Source: Mesorhizobium sp. M1B.F.Ca.ET.045.04.1.1
GTDB taxonomy: Bacteria; Pseudomonadota; Alphaproteobacteria; Rhizobiales; Rhizobiaceae
Assembly (NCBI RefSeq): GCF_003952465.1
Contig: NZ_CP034448.1
Location: 930,001-994,000, forward strand
Direction of reading: 5' to 3'
Length of the DNA: 64,000 bases
Part shown: positions 1 through 8,600 of the stretch, one piece after another
Position numbering within the stretch: the stretch's first letter is position 1
Layout: every line of letters starts with the position of its first letter
Translations under genes and position numbers: made by a program
Notes under the pieces: model-generated
Databases searched by the model: none
What the model saw: the letters and a program-made list of their open reading frames with translations, nothing else
Told to the model about the DNA's origin: nothing

Positions 1-180
1 GTTCTGGCTGCGGGCGTATTCAAAACCCTTGTGCACGCCGGGCGACTGCTGGCCATAGGTCGAAGTGGCGTAGATCGGCACCATCACCGCGCCGGTCAGC
101 GGATCGTGGCTCTGGCCGCCATGGATGGTGCGGGTGGAGAAGGCCAGGCGGTTCCTGCCCGATGGCGGTGTTGTGGTCAT
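1..180 (-). CDS. Cystathionine gamma-lyase/gamma-synthase, N-terminal part (runs off the window)
   Basis: The first 60 residues are visible, starting MTTTPPSGRNRLAFST and continuing with HGGQSHDPLTGAVMVPIYATSTY. This is the N-terminal signature of the PLP-dependent Cys/Met metabolism family, which cleaves or forms cystathionine. The ATG lies in an ATGA overlap with the stop codon of the upstream cystathionine beta-synthase, so the two are translationally coupled and together would form a reverse trans-sulfuration pathway (homocysteine to cystathionine to cysteine). The PLP lysine and substrate-specificity residues are outside the window, so lyase and synthase cannot be separated. The context favours the lyase. 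Confidence 0.85.
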   Translation of the reverse strand, partial: MTTTPPSGRNRLAFSTRTIHGGQSHDPLTGAVMVPIYATSTYGQQSPGVHKGFEYARSQN

Positions 181-1613
181 TTTGCGCGGCGCCTCAGATG
201 GTTGATCAGGTCGATACGGGTTATCAGGCCGATGAACTCATCGCCATCGAAGACGATGGCGACCTCGTTGCGGTCGAAGACCGGCAGCAGCGCATCGAGC
301 GTCTGGCTGGCCTGCAGCGTGTGCAGCGTTGAGGTCATGGCCGTGCGCACCGGGGCGTTGAAACGGTCCCAGCGGCCGTCATAGGGGCCGTCGACCTTGG
401 CCAGGATATCGCTCTCGTCGACGATACCGACCAGCTTGCCGTCGTCCAGCACCGGCAGCTGCGAGACGTCTGAGCGGCGCATGCGGCCATAGGCGTTGAG
501 CAGGCTTTCGTCCGGGCCGATATAGACGATGTCGCCGGTGCGGGGCGAGCGCATCACCAGGTCGCGCAAATCGCCGTGCTGTTTGTGGTCGTCAAGCCCC
601 TGCTCGGCCAGCCAGATGTCATCAAAGACCTTCGACAGATATTTGTTGCCGCTGTCGCAGACCAGGGTGACGACACGCTTGGCCGTCGTCTGCTCGCGGC
701 AGTAGCGCAGCGCCGCCGACAGAAGCGTGCCCGAGGACGAGCCGGCCAAGATGCCTTCCTTCGACAGCAGATCGCGCACTGCCAGCATGCTCTGCTTGTC
801 GGGGATGGAATAGGCCTTCTTGACCAGCGAGAGATCGGCGTTGGGCGGCACGAAATCCTCGCCGATGCCCTCGACGGTCCAGCTGCCGGCCTCCTGCATC
901 TTGCCGGTCTTGATCAGCGGCGCCAGCACCGAGCCGACCGGATCGGCAAGCACCATCTCGGTCTTCGGCGAATGTTTCGCGAAGAAGCGGCCGACACCCG
1001 TGAGCGTGCCGCCGGAGCCGACGCCGACCACCACCGCGTCGACATCGCCGTCGAGCTGCGAAAAGATTTCCGGGCCGGTGGTCGTCTCATGCGCCAGCGG
1101 ATTGGCCGGGTTGGCGAACTGGTTGGCATAGAAGGCGCCGGGCAATTCGGCGGCGATCTTCTCGGCCATGTCCTGGTAATATTCGGGATGGCCCTTGCCG
1201 ACATCGGAGCGGGTCATGCGCACCTCGGCGCCCAAAGCGCGCAGGTGCTGGATTTTTTCGCGCGACATCTTGTCGGGCACGACCAGGATGATGCGATAGC
1301 CTTTCGGAATGCCGACCTGGGCGAGACCGAGCCCGGTGTTGCCGGCGGTGGCCTCGACGATTGTGCCGCCGCGCTTCAGCAGGCCCGCCTTCTCGGCCGC
1401 GGCGATCATCGACAGCGCGATGCGGTCCTTGATCGAACCGCCGGGGTTCTGGCTTTCCAGCTTGATGAATAGCCGGCACTTGCCGGTGTCGAATTTGGTG
1501 AGCTCGACGACGGGCGTCTGGCCGATCAGGTCGAGCACCGAGGCGTAAGGCGGCCGCAGCCGCGCCAAATTGCTTTCCGCGCCGTCGGGCGCTGTCTTCC
1601 TGTGCACGCTCAT
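177..1613 (-). CDS. Cystathionine beta-synthase (PLP domain plus two CBS domains)
   Basis: A 478-residue protein that would condense serine and homocysteine to cystathionine in the cytoplasm. The N-terminal two thirds is a fold-type II PLP domain: NPGGSIKDR carries the Schiff-base lysine at about residue 62, and the phosphate-binding loop is GVGSGGTLTG. The C-terminal 130 residues hold a tandem CBS (Bateman) pair, with SQLPVLDDGKLVGIVDESD in the first repeat, which separates it from plain cysteine synthase. I chose the ATG at 1613 because GGAGG lies about 8 bases upstream; the open frame runs further up but those residues look non-coding. The stop overlaps the start of the gamma-lyase/synthase gene by 4 bases (ATGA). 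A serine- or O-acetylserine-dependent variant cannot be ruled out. Confidence 0.9.
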   Translation of the reverse strand: MSVHRKTAPDGAESNLARLRPPYASVLDLIGQTPVVELTKFDTGKCRLFIKLESQNPGGSIKDRIALSMIAAAEKAGLLKRGGTIVEATAGNTGLGLAQVGIPKGYRIILVVPDKMSREKIQHLRALGAEVRMTRSDVGKGHPEYYQDMAEKIAAELPGAFYANQFANPANPLAHETTTGPEIFSQLDGDVDAVVVGVGSGGTLTGVGRFFAKHSPKTEMVLADPVGSVLAPLIKTGKMQEAGSWTVEGIGEDFVPPNADLSLVKKAYSIPDKQSMLAVRDLLSKEGILAGSSSGTLLSAALRYCREQTTAKRVVTLVCDSGNKYLSKVFDDIWLAEQGLDDHKQHGDLRDLVMRSPRTGDIVYIGPDESLLNAYGRMRRSDVSQLPVLDDGKLVGIVDESDILAKVDGPYDGRWDRFNAPVRTAMTSTLHTLQASQTLDALLPVFDRNEVAIVFDGDEFIGLITRIDLINHLRRRAK

Positions 1614-1848
1614 CTCGGACCCTCCATGAAGCAAGCTCGACGCGAGTGACCAGTCTTCACAATCCTGCGCATGAGGCCGGCCGGAATCTATTCCGGGTTC
1701 ACGGATCACGCACGAGCGTCTTTTCCAGCCCTTTTCGCTTTGAAAGAAGATAGATCGTGCCAATCCGGCGGCGAGTGGGGGAATGGAATTTCACCGACTG
1801 GCGGGGAAGGGGCGGTCTGGATCGAGCATTCCAACGTCGAGTTCCTTC

Positions 1849-2012
1849 GCGCCCCCCTCTGGCCTGCCGGCCATCTCCCCCTCAAGGGGGGAGATTGGAT
1901 GTCACCACCGCCTTTCGCCAATTGTTGACGTTGCAGGAAAGGGCGCCGTCGGCGAAGCTGCTGATCTCCCCCCTTGAGGGGGAGATGGCCGGCAGGCCAG
2001 AGGGGGGCGCTG
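1849..2012. repeat. Family 1 palindromic repeat, CTCAAGGGGGGAG subtype
   Basis: The two arms, CTCTGGCCTGCCGGCCATCT followed by CCCCCTCAAGGGGGGAGAT and their inverted copy at about 1970-2008, are near-perfect reverse complements. Each arm contains its own short hairpin. The loop holds the family core TTTCGCCAATTGTTGACGTTG. It fills most of the roughly 440-base gap upstream of the cystathionine beta-synthase gene; I see no gene in that gap. The subtype recurs at 55585-55778. Confidence 0.85.
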
Positions 2013-2057
2013 TCCCGCCGGCGTCTCAGAAATTCTCTTCGCGGTGAGGCAGCCGCA

Positions 2058-2312
2058 CTCACCTCAGCAATTGCTTGCTCAATTTCGCGCACTGAACCCG
2101 GATATCCGGAATGGCGTCGATCTCGAAGAAGGTGCCGCGCGTCAGCGGGCCGACGGCCAGCAGCTTCGACGACACCCGTGCCGTCGGCCGCGATGAGTTT
2201 GCATCTGGCGGTGACGTCGAGGCCGAGGCGCAGCGGGTCCGGCCGCGCCAGGCCGCGCTCGACCAGCGAGCGCACGAGCCCGTTCGACGTCTTCGAGATG
2301 CCGCGGCAACCG
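2058..2312 (-). pseudogene. Decayed duplicate of the 3' end of the FAD/NAD(P)-binding protein gene at 4670-6011
   Basis: About 250 bases here are closely similar to 4673-4921, the last 80 or so codons of the oxidoreductase downstream, in the same orientation. Shared peptides include LVERGLARPDPL and TRGTFFEIDAIPDIRVQCAK. This copy has one extra base near 2178 (GACACCCGTGCC against GACACCGCGCC), which breaks the frame, and no 5' part of the gene is present. The similarity ends abruptly near 2312. It is a remnant rather than a gene. With 4670-4921 it forms direct repeats around the intervening 2.4 kb. Confidence 0.85.
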
Positions 2313-2444
2313 CCCGCGACCGCCCCGCCTTCGGCACAAAGGGCTCAACGTCCGAGCCATTTCAACGAACCATGTCGTTCGTTGCCGCCGCCGATTTCGC
2401 CATGCTAGCCGAAGGCTGCGCGGGGCCAATGCAAGGAGCAGCCG

Positions 2445-2774
2445 ATGAAGATTCTGGCCTATGACAATTTCAAGCCCGGCGTCACGCTCGACGACCTCAG
2501 GCCCTATCTGCGCGACGAGGTCTCGAATGTCTGGCGGCTTTGGAAGGCAGGCATCGTGCGCGAGAATTATGCGCGTGCCGATGTCGGCGGCGTCATCATC
2601 GTCTTCGAGCTCGACAGCGTCGAGGAGGCCAGGCGCTACACCGACGATTTCCCGCTGTCCAAGGCCGGGCTGCTGGAATGGCATTTCATCGCCTTCGATG
2701 CGCCGCTGCCGCTCGAGTTCCTGTTCGACCCGACCGTCGACATCGCCAAGCCCTGGGATCGGACGGCGGCATGA
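2445..2774 (+). CDS. Muconolactone isomerase-like small protein
   Basis: A 109-residue protein beginning MKILAYDNFKPGVTLDD and ending in a WHFIAFDAPLPLEFLF segment. The size and the alternating strand/helix pattern (VGGVIIVFEL, SVEEARRYTDDFPL, KAGLLEWHFI) resemble dimeric ferredoxin-like alpha/beta-barrel proteins such as muconolactone delta-isomerase. No catalytic residue can be assigned with confidence. AAGGAG stands 6 bases before the ATG. Its stop overlaps the next start (ATGA), so it is co-translated with the isochorismatase-like hydrolase. The pairing hints at catabolism or detoxification of a small organic compound, which is inference. Confidence 0.6.
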   Translation: MKILAYDNFKPGVTLDDLRPYLRDEVSNVWRLWKAGIVRENYARADVGGVIIVFELDSVEEARRYTDDFPLSKAGLLEWHFIAFDAPLPLEFLFDPTVDIAKPWDRTAA

Positions 2775-3418
2775 TCCGGTCGAGCGAAGACATCGAGATC
2801 CCGACCAGCCTGGCCGAATGGTGCGATCCGCGCCGCATGGCGCTGGTCGTCTACGACATGCAGATCGGCATCTGCCGCCAAGTCGAGGGTGCGGCGACGA
2901 TCATCGAGCGCACCGGCACGGCACTGGAGGCGGCGCGCTCGGCCGGCATGCGGGTGGCGTTCACGCGCCATCTGTCGCTGCCGAAGAAATGGATGGGCGC
3001 CACGCAGTTGCGGACCGCCATGGCCTGGCAGCGGCGCGGCGACCCCGATGCGGTCGAGCCCTGGTTCCTGCGCGACGCCGAGGCGACGCGGATCGTGTCC
3101 GAACTCGCGCCGCGCGCGGCCGAGGCGGTGTTCGACAAGCTGACCATGTCGGCCTTCGATTCCACCGCCCTCGGCTTTGCCCTGCGTGACTGCGGCGTGC
3201 GTGCCGTCGCGCTTGCCGGCATCGCCATGGAGATCGGCATCGAACCGACCGTGCGCCAGGCGACCGACAATGGCTTTGCGGCTTTGGTGATCGAGGATGC
3301 CTGCGGCTTCGGCAACAAGGAAGCGCGCGACCGCTCGATGGCCACGCTTCACTTTCTCGGCGAAGCTGTCATCACCGATGTCGCCGGCTTTTGCGGCGCG
3401 CTTGCCGGATCCGCCTGA
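2771..3418 (+). CDS. Isochorismatase-family hydrolase lacking the usual nucleophilic cysteine
   Basis: A 215-residue protein with the isochorismatase-like fold: MALVVYDMQIGI carries the conserved Asp, FDKLTMSAF the conserved Lys, and VALAGIAMEIGIEPTVRQA the nucleophile-elbow strand. In cysteine hydrolases of this family (nicotinamidase, N-carbamoylsarcosine amidase) the elbow reads like TDVCVE; here the aligned position is Gly (MEIGIE). EntB-type isochorismatases also lack the Cys there (known for the family). The protein could therefore be a vinyl-ether hydrolase, a non-catalytic member, or use different chemistry. The start overlaps the preceding stop (ATGA). The gene converges on the HxlR regulator. 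Confidence 0.75.
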   Translation: MIRSSEDIEIPTSLAEWCDPRRMALVVYDMQIGICRQVEGAATIIERTGTALEAARSAGMRVAFTRHLSLPKKWMGATQLRTAMAWQRRGDPDAVEPWFLRDAEATRIVSELAPRAAEAVFDKLTMSAFDSTALGFALRDCGVRAVALAGIAMEIGIEPTVRQATDNGFAALVIEDACGFGNKEARDRSMATLHFLGEAVITDVAGFCGALAGSA

Positions 3419-3429
3419 GGAATGGCTTG

Positions 3430-3783
3430 CTAGGCGGCGGCCTCGATATCGGTGCGGAAGCGCACGCCCTCGGCGCGTCCGTGCACGCTGCCCCAGTCGT
3501 AGAGCGCCTGCAGCGCAGCGGCGAGATCATGGCCGCGCTCGGTCAAGGTATAGCGTCCCTTGCCGTCGGGCGATGCCTCGAGCACGACGAAGCCGATCTC
3601 GACGAGATCGGCCAGGCGCTGCGTCAGCATCTTGTCGGAAAGCGAAGGGATCATCCGGCGCAATTCGGAATAGCGCAACGGCCGTTCCTTGATCCGCGCC
3701 AGGATCACCGTCTTCCACTTGCCGCCGAGCGCGTCGAGCGCGAACTCGACCGGACAGCCATACAGTCTACCGCGTCGGGTCAT
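3430..3783 (-). CDS. HxlR-family winged-helix transcriptional regulator
   Basis: The 117-residue protein starts MTRRGRLYGCPVEFALDALG, with the conserved Cys of HxlR regulators at about residue 10, then the GKWKTVILARIKERPLRYSELRRMIP helix-turn-helix and the wing GRYTLTERGHDL. HxlR proteins commonly sense aldehydes or other electrophiles through this Cys (family knowledge). I prefer the ATG at 3783; a TTG at 3837 would add 18 residues. It is divergent from the DJ-1/PfpI gene at 3896 and convergent with the isochorismatase gene, so it probably controls one or both. Confidence 0.85.
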   Translation of the reverse strand: MTRRGRLYGCPVEFALDALGGKWKTVILARIKERPLRYSELRRMIPSLSDKMLTQRLADLVEIGFVVLEASPDGKGRYTLTERGHDLAAALQALYDWGSVHGRAEGVRFRTDIEAAA

Positions 3784-3895
3784 GCGCCGATCGTAGGCAA
3801 GGCCGAGCTGCGACGGAAGCGAAATCTGCCCGGCCAAATGGCCAGATTGCAGCGTCCGGATTTGTCGGTGAAAGTTTCATGAAGGGAGAGCGACG

Positions 3896-4666
3896 ATGAG
3901 CGTGCGAGATGCCAATCCGGTCAATGTGCGAAAGCCCAGGCGCGTGGCGATCGTCATCGCCAATCCGGCTGTGTCGACCACGACCGGATGGCCGGTTGGC
4001 TTCTGGTGGAGCGAGCTCACCCATCCCTGGTTCGCCTTCACGGAGCGCGGCTATGAAGTGGAGATCTTCTCGCCCGACGGCGGCAAGTGCGAGGCCGATG
4101 CGCTGAGCGACCCGCGCGATCCATCGGGCTATTCGGAGACCGACCTCATCTCCCTCGGCTTCATTTCGAGCCCGAAACTCTCGGTTCTGGTCGACAACAC
4201 GCGGCCGGTGTCCGAGATCGATGTCGAGCGCTTCGACGCGATCGTCGTCGCCGGCGGCCAGTCGCCGATGTTCACCTACGAGCGCGCGACCGATTTGCAG
4301 CGGACATTCGTCGCCTTCCATGATGCCGGCAAGGTGGCCGCCGCGCTCTGCCATGGCACCGCCATCCTCCGCTACGCCAGGCGCGCCGACGGAACGCTGC
4401 TTGCCGCCGGCAAGACCGTCACCGGCTTTGCCAATATCGAGGAGGATTTTGCCGACAACGCCACCTGGGAGATGGGCGCGCTCGAACGCGGCAAGCATCT
4501 GATGCCATGGCGGATCGAGGATGAGCTCAACGCAATCGGCGCCAACTATGTCCAGGCAGGGCTGTGGCGCGGCTTTGCCGTGCGCGACGGCAATCTCGTC
4601 ACCGGCCAGCAGAATTTCTCCGGCGCGGAAACCGCGCGAGTGGTGTGCGAGGCGCTTGGCGGTTGA
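3896..4666 (+). CDS. DJ-1/PfpI-family protein (class I glutamine amidotransferase-like)
   Basis: The 256-residue protein has the DJ-1 core: a first strand RRVAIVIANPAV, an AIVVAGGQSPMF segment, and the nucleophile elbow AALCHGTAIL with the Cys-His pair. The extended N-terminal region with WWSELTHPWFAFTERGYEVEIFSPDGG is typical of the Hsp31/glyoxalase III-like branch, so a role in methylglyoxal or other carbonyl detoxification is plausible. AGGGAGAG precedes the ATG. It is transcribed divergently from the HxlR regulator, consistent with electrophile-responsive control (inference), and converges on the frameshifted oxidoreductase gene 3 bases beyond its stop. Confidence 0.85.
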   Translation: MSVRDANPVNVRKPRRVAIVIANPAVSTTTGWPVGFWWSELTHPWFAFTERGYEVEIFSPDGGKCEADALSDPRDPSGYSETDLISLGFISSPKLSVLVDNTRPVSEIDVERFDAIVVAGGQSPMFTYERATDLQRTFVAFHDAGKVAAALCHGTAILRYARRADGTLLAAGKTVTGFANIEEDFADNATWEMGALERGKHLMPWRIEDELNAIGANYVQAGLWRGFAVRDGNLVTGQQNFSGAETARVVCEALGG

Positions 4667-4669
4667 AAC

Positions 4670-6011
4670 CTAACCCAGCAACTGCTTACTCAATTTCGCA
4701 CACTGGACGCGGATATCCGGAATGGCGTCGATCTCGAAGAAGGTGCCGCGTGTCAGCGGTCCGACGGCCAGCAGCTTCGACGACACCGCGCCGTCGGTCG
4801 CGATCAGCTCGCATCTGGCGGTGACGTCGAGGCCGAGGTGAAGTGGGTCCGGCCGCGCCAGGCCGCGTTCGACCAGCGAGCGCACGAGCCCGTTCGACGT
4901 CTTCGAGATGTCGCGGGCAATGCCCATGCAGTCATAGATGCGGGCGACGTCGAGCGTTTCGAGCGCCTGCGTGCCGCGCTGCTGGATCGTGACGGTGAGG
5001 CCATCGTTCGGTTCGATGTCCACCACCCGGCCGGCGACGAGACGGATGCGGCCCGAGCCGACCGCTTCGGTGACGCGCTCATAGACCTCCGGCGCCATGC
5101 GGTGGCGATGGATGTCCCACCAGGCCTTGGTATGCTCGACGAAGCGGCGTTTCGCCGAGGACGGCCAGTTCTGCCAGATCTTCTGGTTGAAGGGCCCTCA
5201 AGCCGTCGACGACATCGCGCCAGTCGCCGCCGGCCTTCTGGTTCTCGCGTATCAGGTTGCGGAACCAGCCGACGAAATAGGAAAGCTGGGTGCCGAGCGG
5301 GATGTCGGCGACGTCGAGCTTGATCGGGTTGCCCTTGCGGTGCGGCGAGGGCAGCAGGCCGCGCCGCGACACCGCTATGATCCCGCCGCGGTGGCCGCGC
5401 TGCTCGAGCGAGAGGAAAGCGTCGACCATGCTCAAGCCGGTGCCGAGCACCAGGACCGGAGCTTGCGCGTCGAGCGCGGTGTCGGCGTCCGAGCCCATCC
5501 GGATGGCGCGGCCCTGGAAGGCGCCCGGCTGCTCGTCATGGCCGGTGGCTAAAACGGCGAGATGGCCGACGACGCTGGTACCGTTGGCCAAGGCCACCTC
5601 GACGCCCGCCGAGGTCGGCGAGATCGACAGGCTCTCCTCGCGGATCAGGCGTAGCCTTCCGGTCGCGCGCTCGCGTTCCTCTAGATCGTCGAGCAATTCC
5701 TTCAGATAGCGGGCATAGAGGCTGCGCGGTGCGTAGAACGGGCCCTGGTCCGGCTTGGCGAGACCGCGCTCCAGCACCCAGCGTGCGAAATTCGTGGGAT
5801 CGTCGGCATAGGCGCTCATGCCGGAGGCGTTGACATTCAGCACATGGGCGGAGAGGAGCGTCGAATAGGCCATGCCCTGGCCGAAATGCGGCCGCTTCTC
5901 GATCAGCGTGACGCGAAGATCGGGGTTTGGTAATTTCAAGAGATGCGCCGCCAGCACGACGCCGCTGGCGCCGCCGCCGACAATGATGATGGAATTGCCG
6001 CGTCCAACCAT
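4670..6011 (-). pseudogene. FAD/NAD(P)-binding oxidoreductase (FAD-NAD(P)-binding superfamily), frameshifted
   Basis: The N-terminal frame (from ATG at 6011) has the Rossmann motif IIIVGGGASGVVLAAHLL, then NVNASGMSAYADDPTNFARW and VLVLGTGLSMVDAFLSL, typical of the FAD-NAD(P)-binding family of HI0933/hydroxyacylglutathione-like oxidoreductases. Near 5195 there is one extra C in GAAGGGCCCTCAAG (plus strand). Removing one base restores GLRPFNQKIWQNWPSS and joins without a gap to the frame holding MAPEVYERVTEAVGSGRIRL and the C-terminus. The lesion therefore looks like a single-base insertion: a recent pseudogene or a sequencing error. The C-terminal 80 codons are duplicated at 2058-2312. Confidence 0.85.
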
Positions 6012-6276
6012 GGCTTGGATTCGGAAGCTACCGAGGGGCCGCGATCAAGCCTAAGCCGCCGTCAGGCTGGCATCACGAACGACTGGCGGTATGCGGTTCA
6101 GGTGGTCGCGCATCGTTTTCTCTCCCTAATGTCGATAAGATTACTATACTAAACCATCCGCACACGGAACCTGGTTTCAATTCCGCCGCTATCTGGGGCA
6201 CGGATTTACCTAGGAAAGGTGACGGGAGGATTTTCGTTCGCGAAGGGCCTTCGCGGAAGGGCTGCATCAGCGCGAT

Positions 6277-6469
6277 CGTCATCCTAGGGCGGAGCGACGC
6301 GAAGCGGAGCGCAGACCCTAGGATCCATTCCGTTACACCTAGGACAGGTGCCACGGTGCAGAACAAGCCTGACCTAGTTCTGCACCGCCGCATCGCTTCT
6401 ATGTCACGGAATGGATTCTAGGGTCTGCGCGCGTCGCTTCGCTCCTTGCTCCGCCCTAGAATGACGACC
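6277..6469. repeat. Family 2 palindromic repeat, copy A
   Basis: It begins CGTCATCCTAGGGCGGAGC and ends CCGCCCTAGAATGACGA; inner arms are ATCCATTCCGTTAC and GTCACGGAATGGAT. Each outer arm is itself a hairpin (CCTAGGG...CCCTAGG). The centre is degenerate, around GTGCAGAACAAGCC...TAGTTCTGCACCG. It lies in the roughly 670-base gap between the oxidoreductase pseudogene and tauA; apart from the repeat I see no gene in this gap. Confidence 0.85.
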
Positions 6470-6678
6470 AGGAGGGACGGCTCCGCCAACCGCCGAAGGT
6501 GGCGCTTCCGCCACCCAAAGCCACGCCGCGACCGTCCTTTTGCGCCTCTGCCGCCGATACCTAGCGACACTTTTCCAACAAAGCACGCTCGCTTGGAAAG
6601 ATTTAACTCTACAAACCCGATAGAACTAACGGACATTAGAAAGGCAATCCGGTTTTCCTCCTTTGAACGGAGCCTTTC

Positions 6679-7692
6679 ATGTCGACCATTTCCAGACGCA
6701 TTCTTCTCCTGTCGTCGGCAGCGCTGGCAAGCGCCGCCTATCTCGGTCCGGCCGCGGCCGAGGACCTCAAGATCACCATCGGCTATCAGACGGTGGTCGA
6801 GCCTTCGAAAGTGCCGCAGGCCGACGGCGCGTACGAAAAAGCCACCAAGGCCGCGATCGATTGGCGCAAATTCGATTCCGGCGCCGACGTCATCGCCGCG
6901 GTTGCTTCCGGCTCGGTCGACATCGGCTATGTCGGCTCAAGCCCGCTGGCCGCCGCGGCGAGCCGCGAGCTGCCGATCCAGACCATCCTCGTCGTCGGCC
7001 TGATCGGCCCCTCGGAGGCGCTGGTCGCCCGCGACAGCGCCGGCATCGAGAAGGTCGCCGACCTTGCCGGCAAGAAGGTGGCCGTGCCTTTCGTGTCGAC
7101 CACGCATTACAGCCTGCTCGCGGCGCTGAAGCATGAGGGAGTCGATCCGAAGTCGGTCGAGATCCTCAACCTCAGGCCGCCGGAAATCGCCGCCGCCTTC
7201 GCGCGCGGCGACATCGACGCGGCCTATGTCTGGGACCCGGCGCTCGGCCAGATCAAGACCTCCGGCAAGGTGGTGTTGGATTCATCACAGGTGGCGGCCT
7301 GGGGCGCCCCGACCTTCGACGCCTGGATCGTGCGCACCGACTTCGCCGACAAGCACCCGGAAGCGGTGCGCGACTTCGTCAAGGTGACGGGCGAGGCCTA
7401 TGCCCGCTTCCTGGCCAAGCCCGAGGCCTGGTCGGTGTCCTCGCCCGAGGCCGGCAAGATCGCCAAGCTGACGGGCGCCAAGCTGGAAGAGGTGCCGGAA
7501 CTGCTCAAGGGCTATGTCTTCCCGACGCTGGACGAGCAAGCCTCCGACAAGTTCCTCGGCGGCGGCACGGTCAAGGCGATCGCGGCGACGTCGGCCTTCC
7601 TCAAGGAGCAGGGCAAGATCGACGCCGTGCTGCCCGACTATTCGAAATACGTCACGACCAAATATGCCAGCGAGGCGCTTGCCTCGAACTGA
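6679..7692 (+). CDS. tauA: Taurine/sulfonate ABC transporter periplasmic binding protein
   Basis: The 337-residue protein has an N-terminal export signal (SRRILLLSSAALASAAYL then GPAAAED, with twin Arg), followed by a type 2 periplasmic-binding fold starting LKITIGYQTVVEPSKV. Segments SVDIGYVGSSPLAAAASREL and GDIDAAYVWDPALGQI are characteristic of taurine-binding TauA. It would capture taurine or related sulfonates and deliver them to TauBC. It is first in a tauABC-orf-tauD operon. A stem-loop separates it from tauB, which would allow the binding protein to be made in excess. CGGAG lies upstream of the ATG. Confidence 0.93.
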   Translation: MSTISRRILLLSSAALASAAYLGPAAAEDLKITIGYQTVVEPSKVPQADGAYEKATKAAIDWRKFDSGADVIAAVASGSVDIGYVGSSPLAAAASRELPIQTILVVGLIGPSEALVARDSAGIEKVADLAGKKVAVPFVSTTHYSLLAALKHEGVDPKSVEILNLRPPEIAAAFARGDIDAAYVWDPALGQIKTSGKVVLDSSQVAAWGAPTFDAWIVRTDFADKHPEAVRDFVKVTGEAYARFLAKPEAWSVSSPEAGKIAKLTGAKLEEVPELLKGYVFPTLDEQASDKFLGGGTVKAIAATSAFLKEQGKIDAVLPDYSKYVTTKYASEALASN

Positions 7693-7734
7693 TGCACTGA
7701 AAGTCCGCGCGGCCTTTCTTCCCTGCCGCGCGCC

Positions 7735-7779
7735 TGCCTGTCCCGGGACCGCTGACGAGGAGCGGCTTCGGGGCAGGCA
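7735..7779 (+). promoter_or_regulatory. Intercistronic stem-loop between tauA and tauB
   Basis: TGCCTGTCCCGGGACCGCT at 7735 pairs imperfectly with AGCGGCTTCGGGGCAGGCA ending at 7779, with a short GACGAGG loop. There is no U-tract, so it is more likely an mRNA-stability or partial-attenuation hairpin than a full terminator. Such hairpins after binding-protein genes are common in ABC operons (inference). Confidence 0.5.
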
Positions 7780-7811
7780 CCCCTTCGACCCGGTACGGAG
7801 GCTCGAACCCG

Positions 7812-8600
7812 ATGCCGCATCTCATCCTCGACAAGGTCACCGTCCACTATGACGGCCAGCCCGCGCCTGCGGTCGAACGCGTCTCGCTCGACATCGGCAA
7901 AAGCGATTCCGGCAGGGGCGACTTCGTCGTGCTGGTCGGCCGCTCGGGCTGCGGCAAGACCTCGCTGCTCAACGTCGCCGCCGGACTGGTGGAGCCGGCG
8001 CGCGGCCAGGCCACGATCGGCGGCCGGCCGATCACCGCTCCCGGACCGGACCGCGCCGTCGTCTTCCAGAACGACGCGCTGTTTCCCTGGCTGACCGCGC
8101 GCGAAAACGTCGCTTTCGCGCTCAGGCTGCGCGGCGTGAGCGCCGACAAGCGAGCGCGGCGCGCCGACGAATTGCTCAAGCTGGTCAAGCTCGGCGATGC
8201 CGGCGACAAGCGCATCTGGGAGCTTTCCGGCGGCATGCGCCAGCGCGTCGGCCTTGCGCGCGCTTTGGCCGCCGAGCCGGAATTTCTTCTGCTGGACGAG
8301 CCGCTCGGCGCGCTCGACGCGCTGACGCGCGAGCGCATGCAGACGACGCTGCTCGATCTGTGGGCGGCTGCCCAAGTCGGCGTGCTGATGGTGACGCACG
8401 GCATCGAGGAAGCGCTGGTGCTTGCCACCCGCATCGTCGTGCTGGCGCCCGGGCCCGGCCATGTGGTGCGGACATTCGAAACGCATTTCGGCCGCCGCTA
8501 CGCGGCCGGCGAGCCGATCCGCGCCATCAAGGCGGATCCAGCCTTTGCCGCGGCCCGCGCGCACCTGACCGATGCGATCTTCGAAGGAGAGGCGGCATGA
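7812..8600 (+). CDS. tauB: Taurine/sulfonate ABC transporter ATP-binding protein
   Basis: A 262-residue ABC ATPase with Walker A GRSGCGKTS (about residues 43-51), Q-loop VVFQNDALFPWLT, signature LSGGMRQR, Walker B FLLLDEPLGALD and switch His in VTHGIEEAL. The LFPWLTARENVAF and HGIEEAL segments are those of the nitrate/sulfonate/taurine (TauB/SsuB) group. It would energise import through TauC. Its stop overlaps the tauC start (ATGA). Confidence 0.95.
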   Translation: MPHLILDKVTVHYDGQPAPAVERVSLDIGKSDSGRGDFVVLVGRSGCGKTSLLNVAAGLVEPARGQATIGGRPITAPGPDRAVVFQNDALFPWLTARENVAFALRLRGVSADKRARRADELLKLVKLGDAGDKRIWELSGGMRQRVGLARALAAEPEFLLLDEPLGALDALTRERMQTTLLDLWAAAQVGVLMVTHGIEEALVLATRIVVLAPGPGHVVRTFETHFGRRYAAGEPIRAIKADPAFAAARAHLTDAIFEGEAA

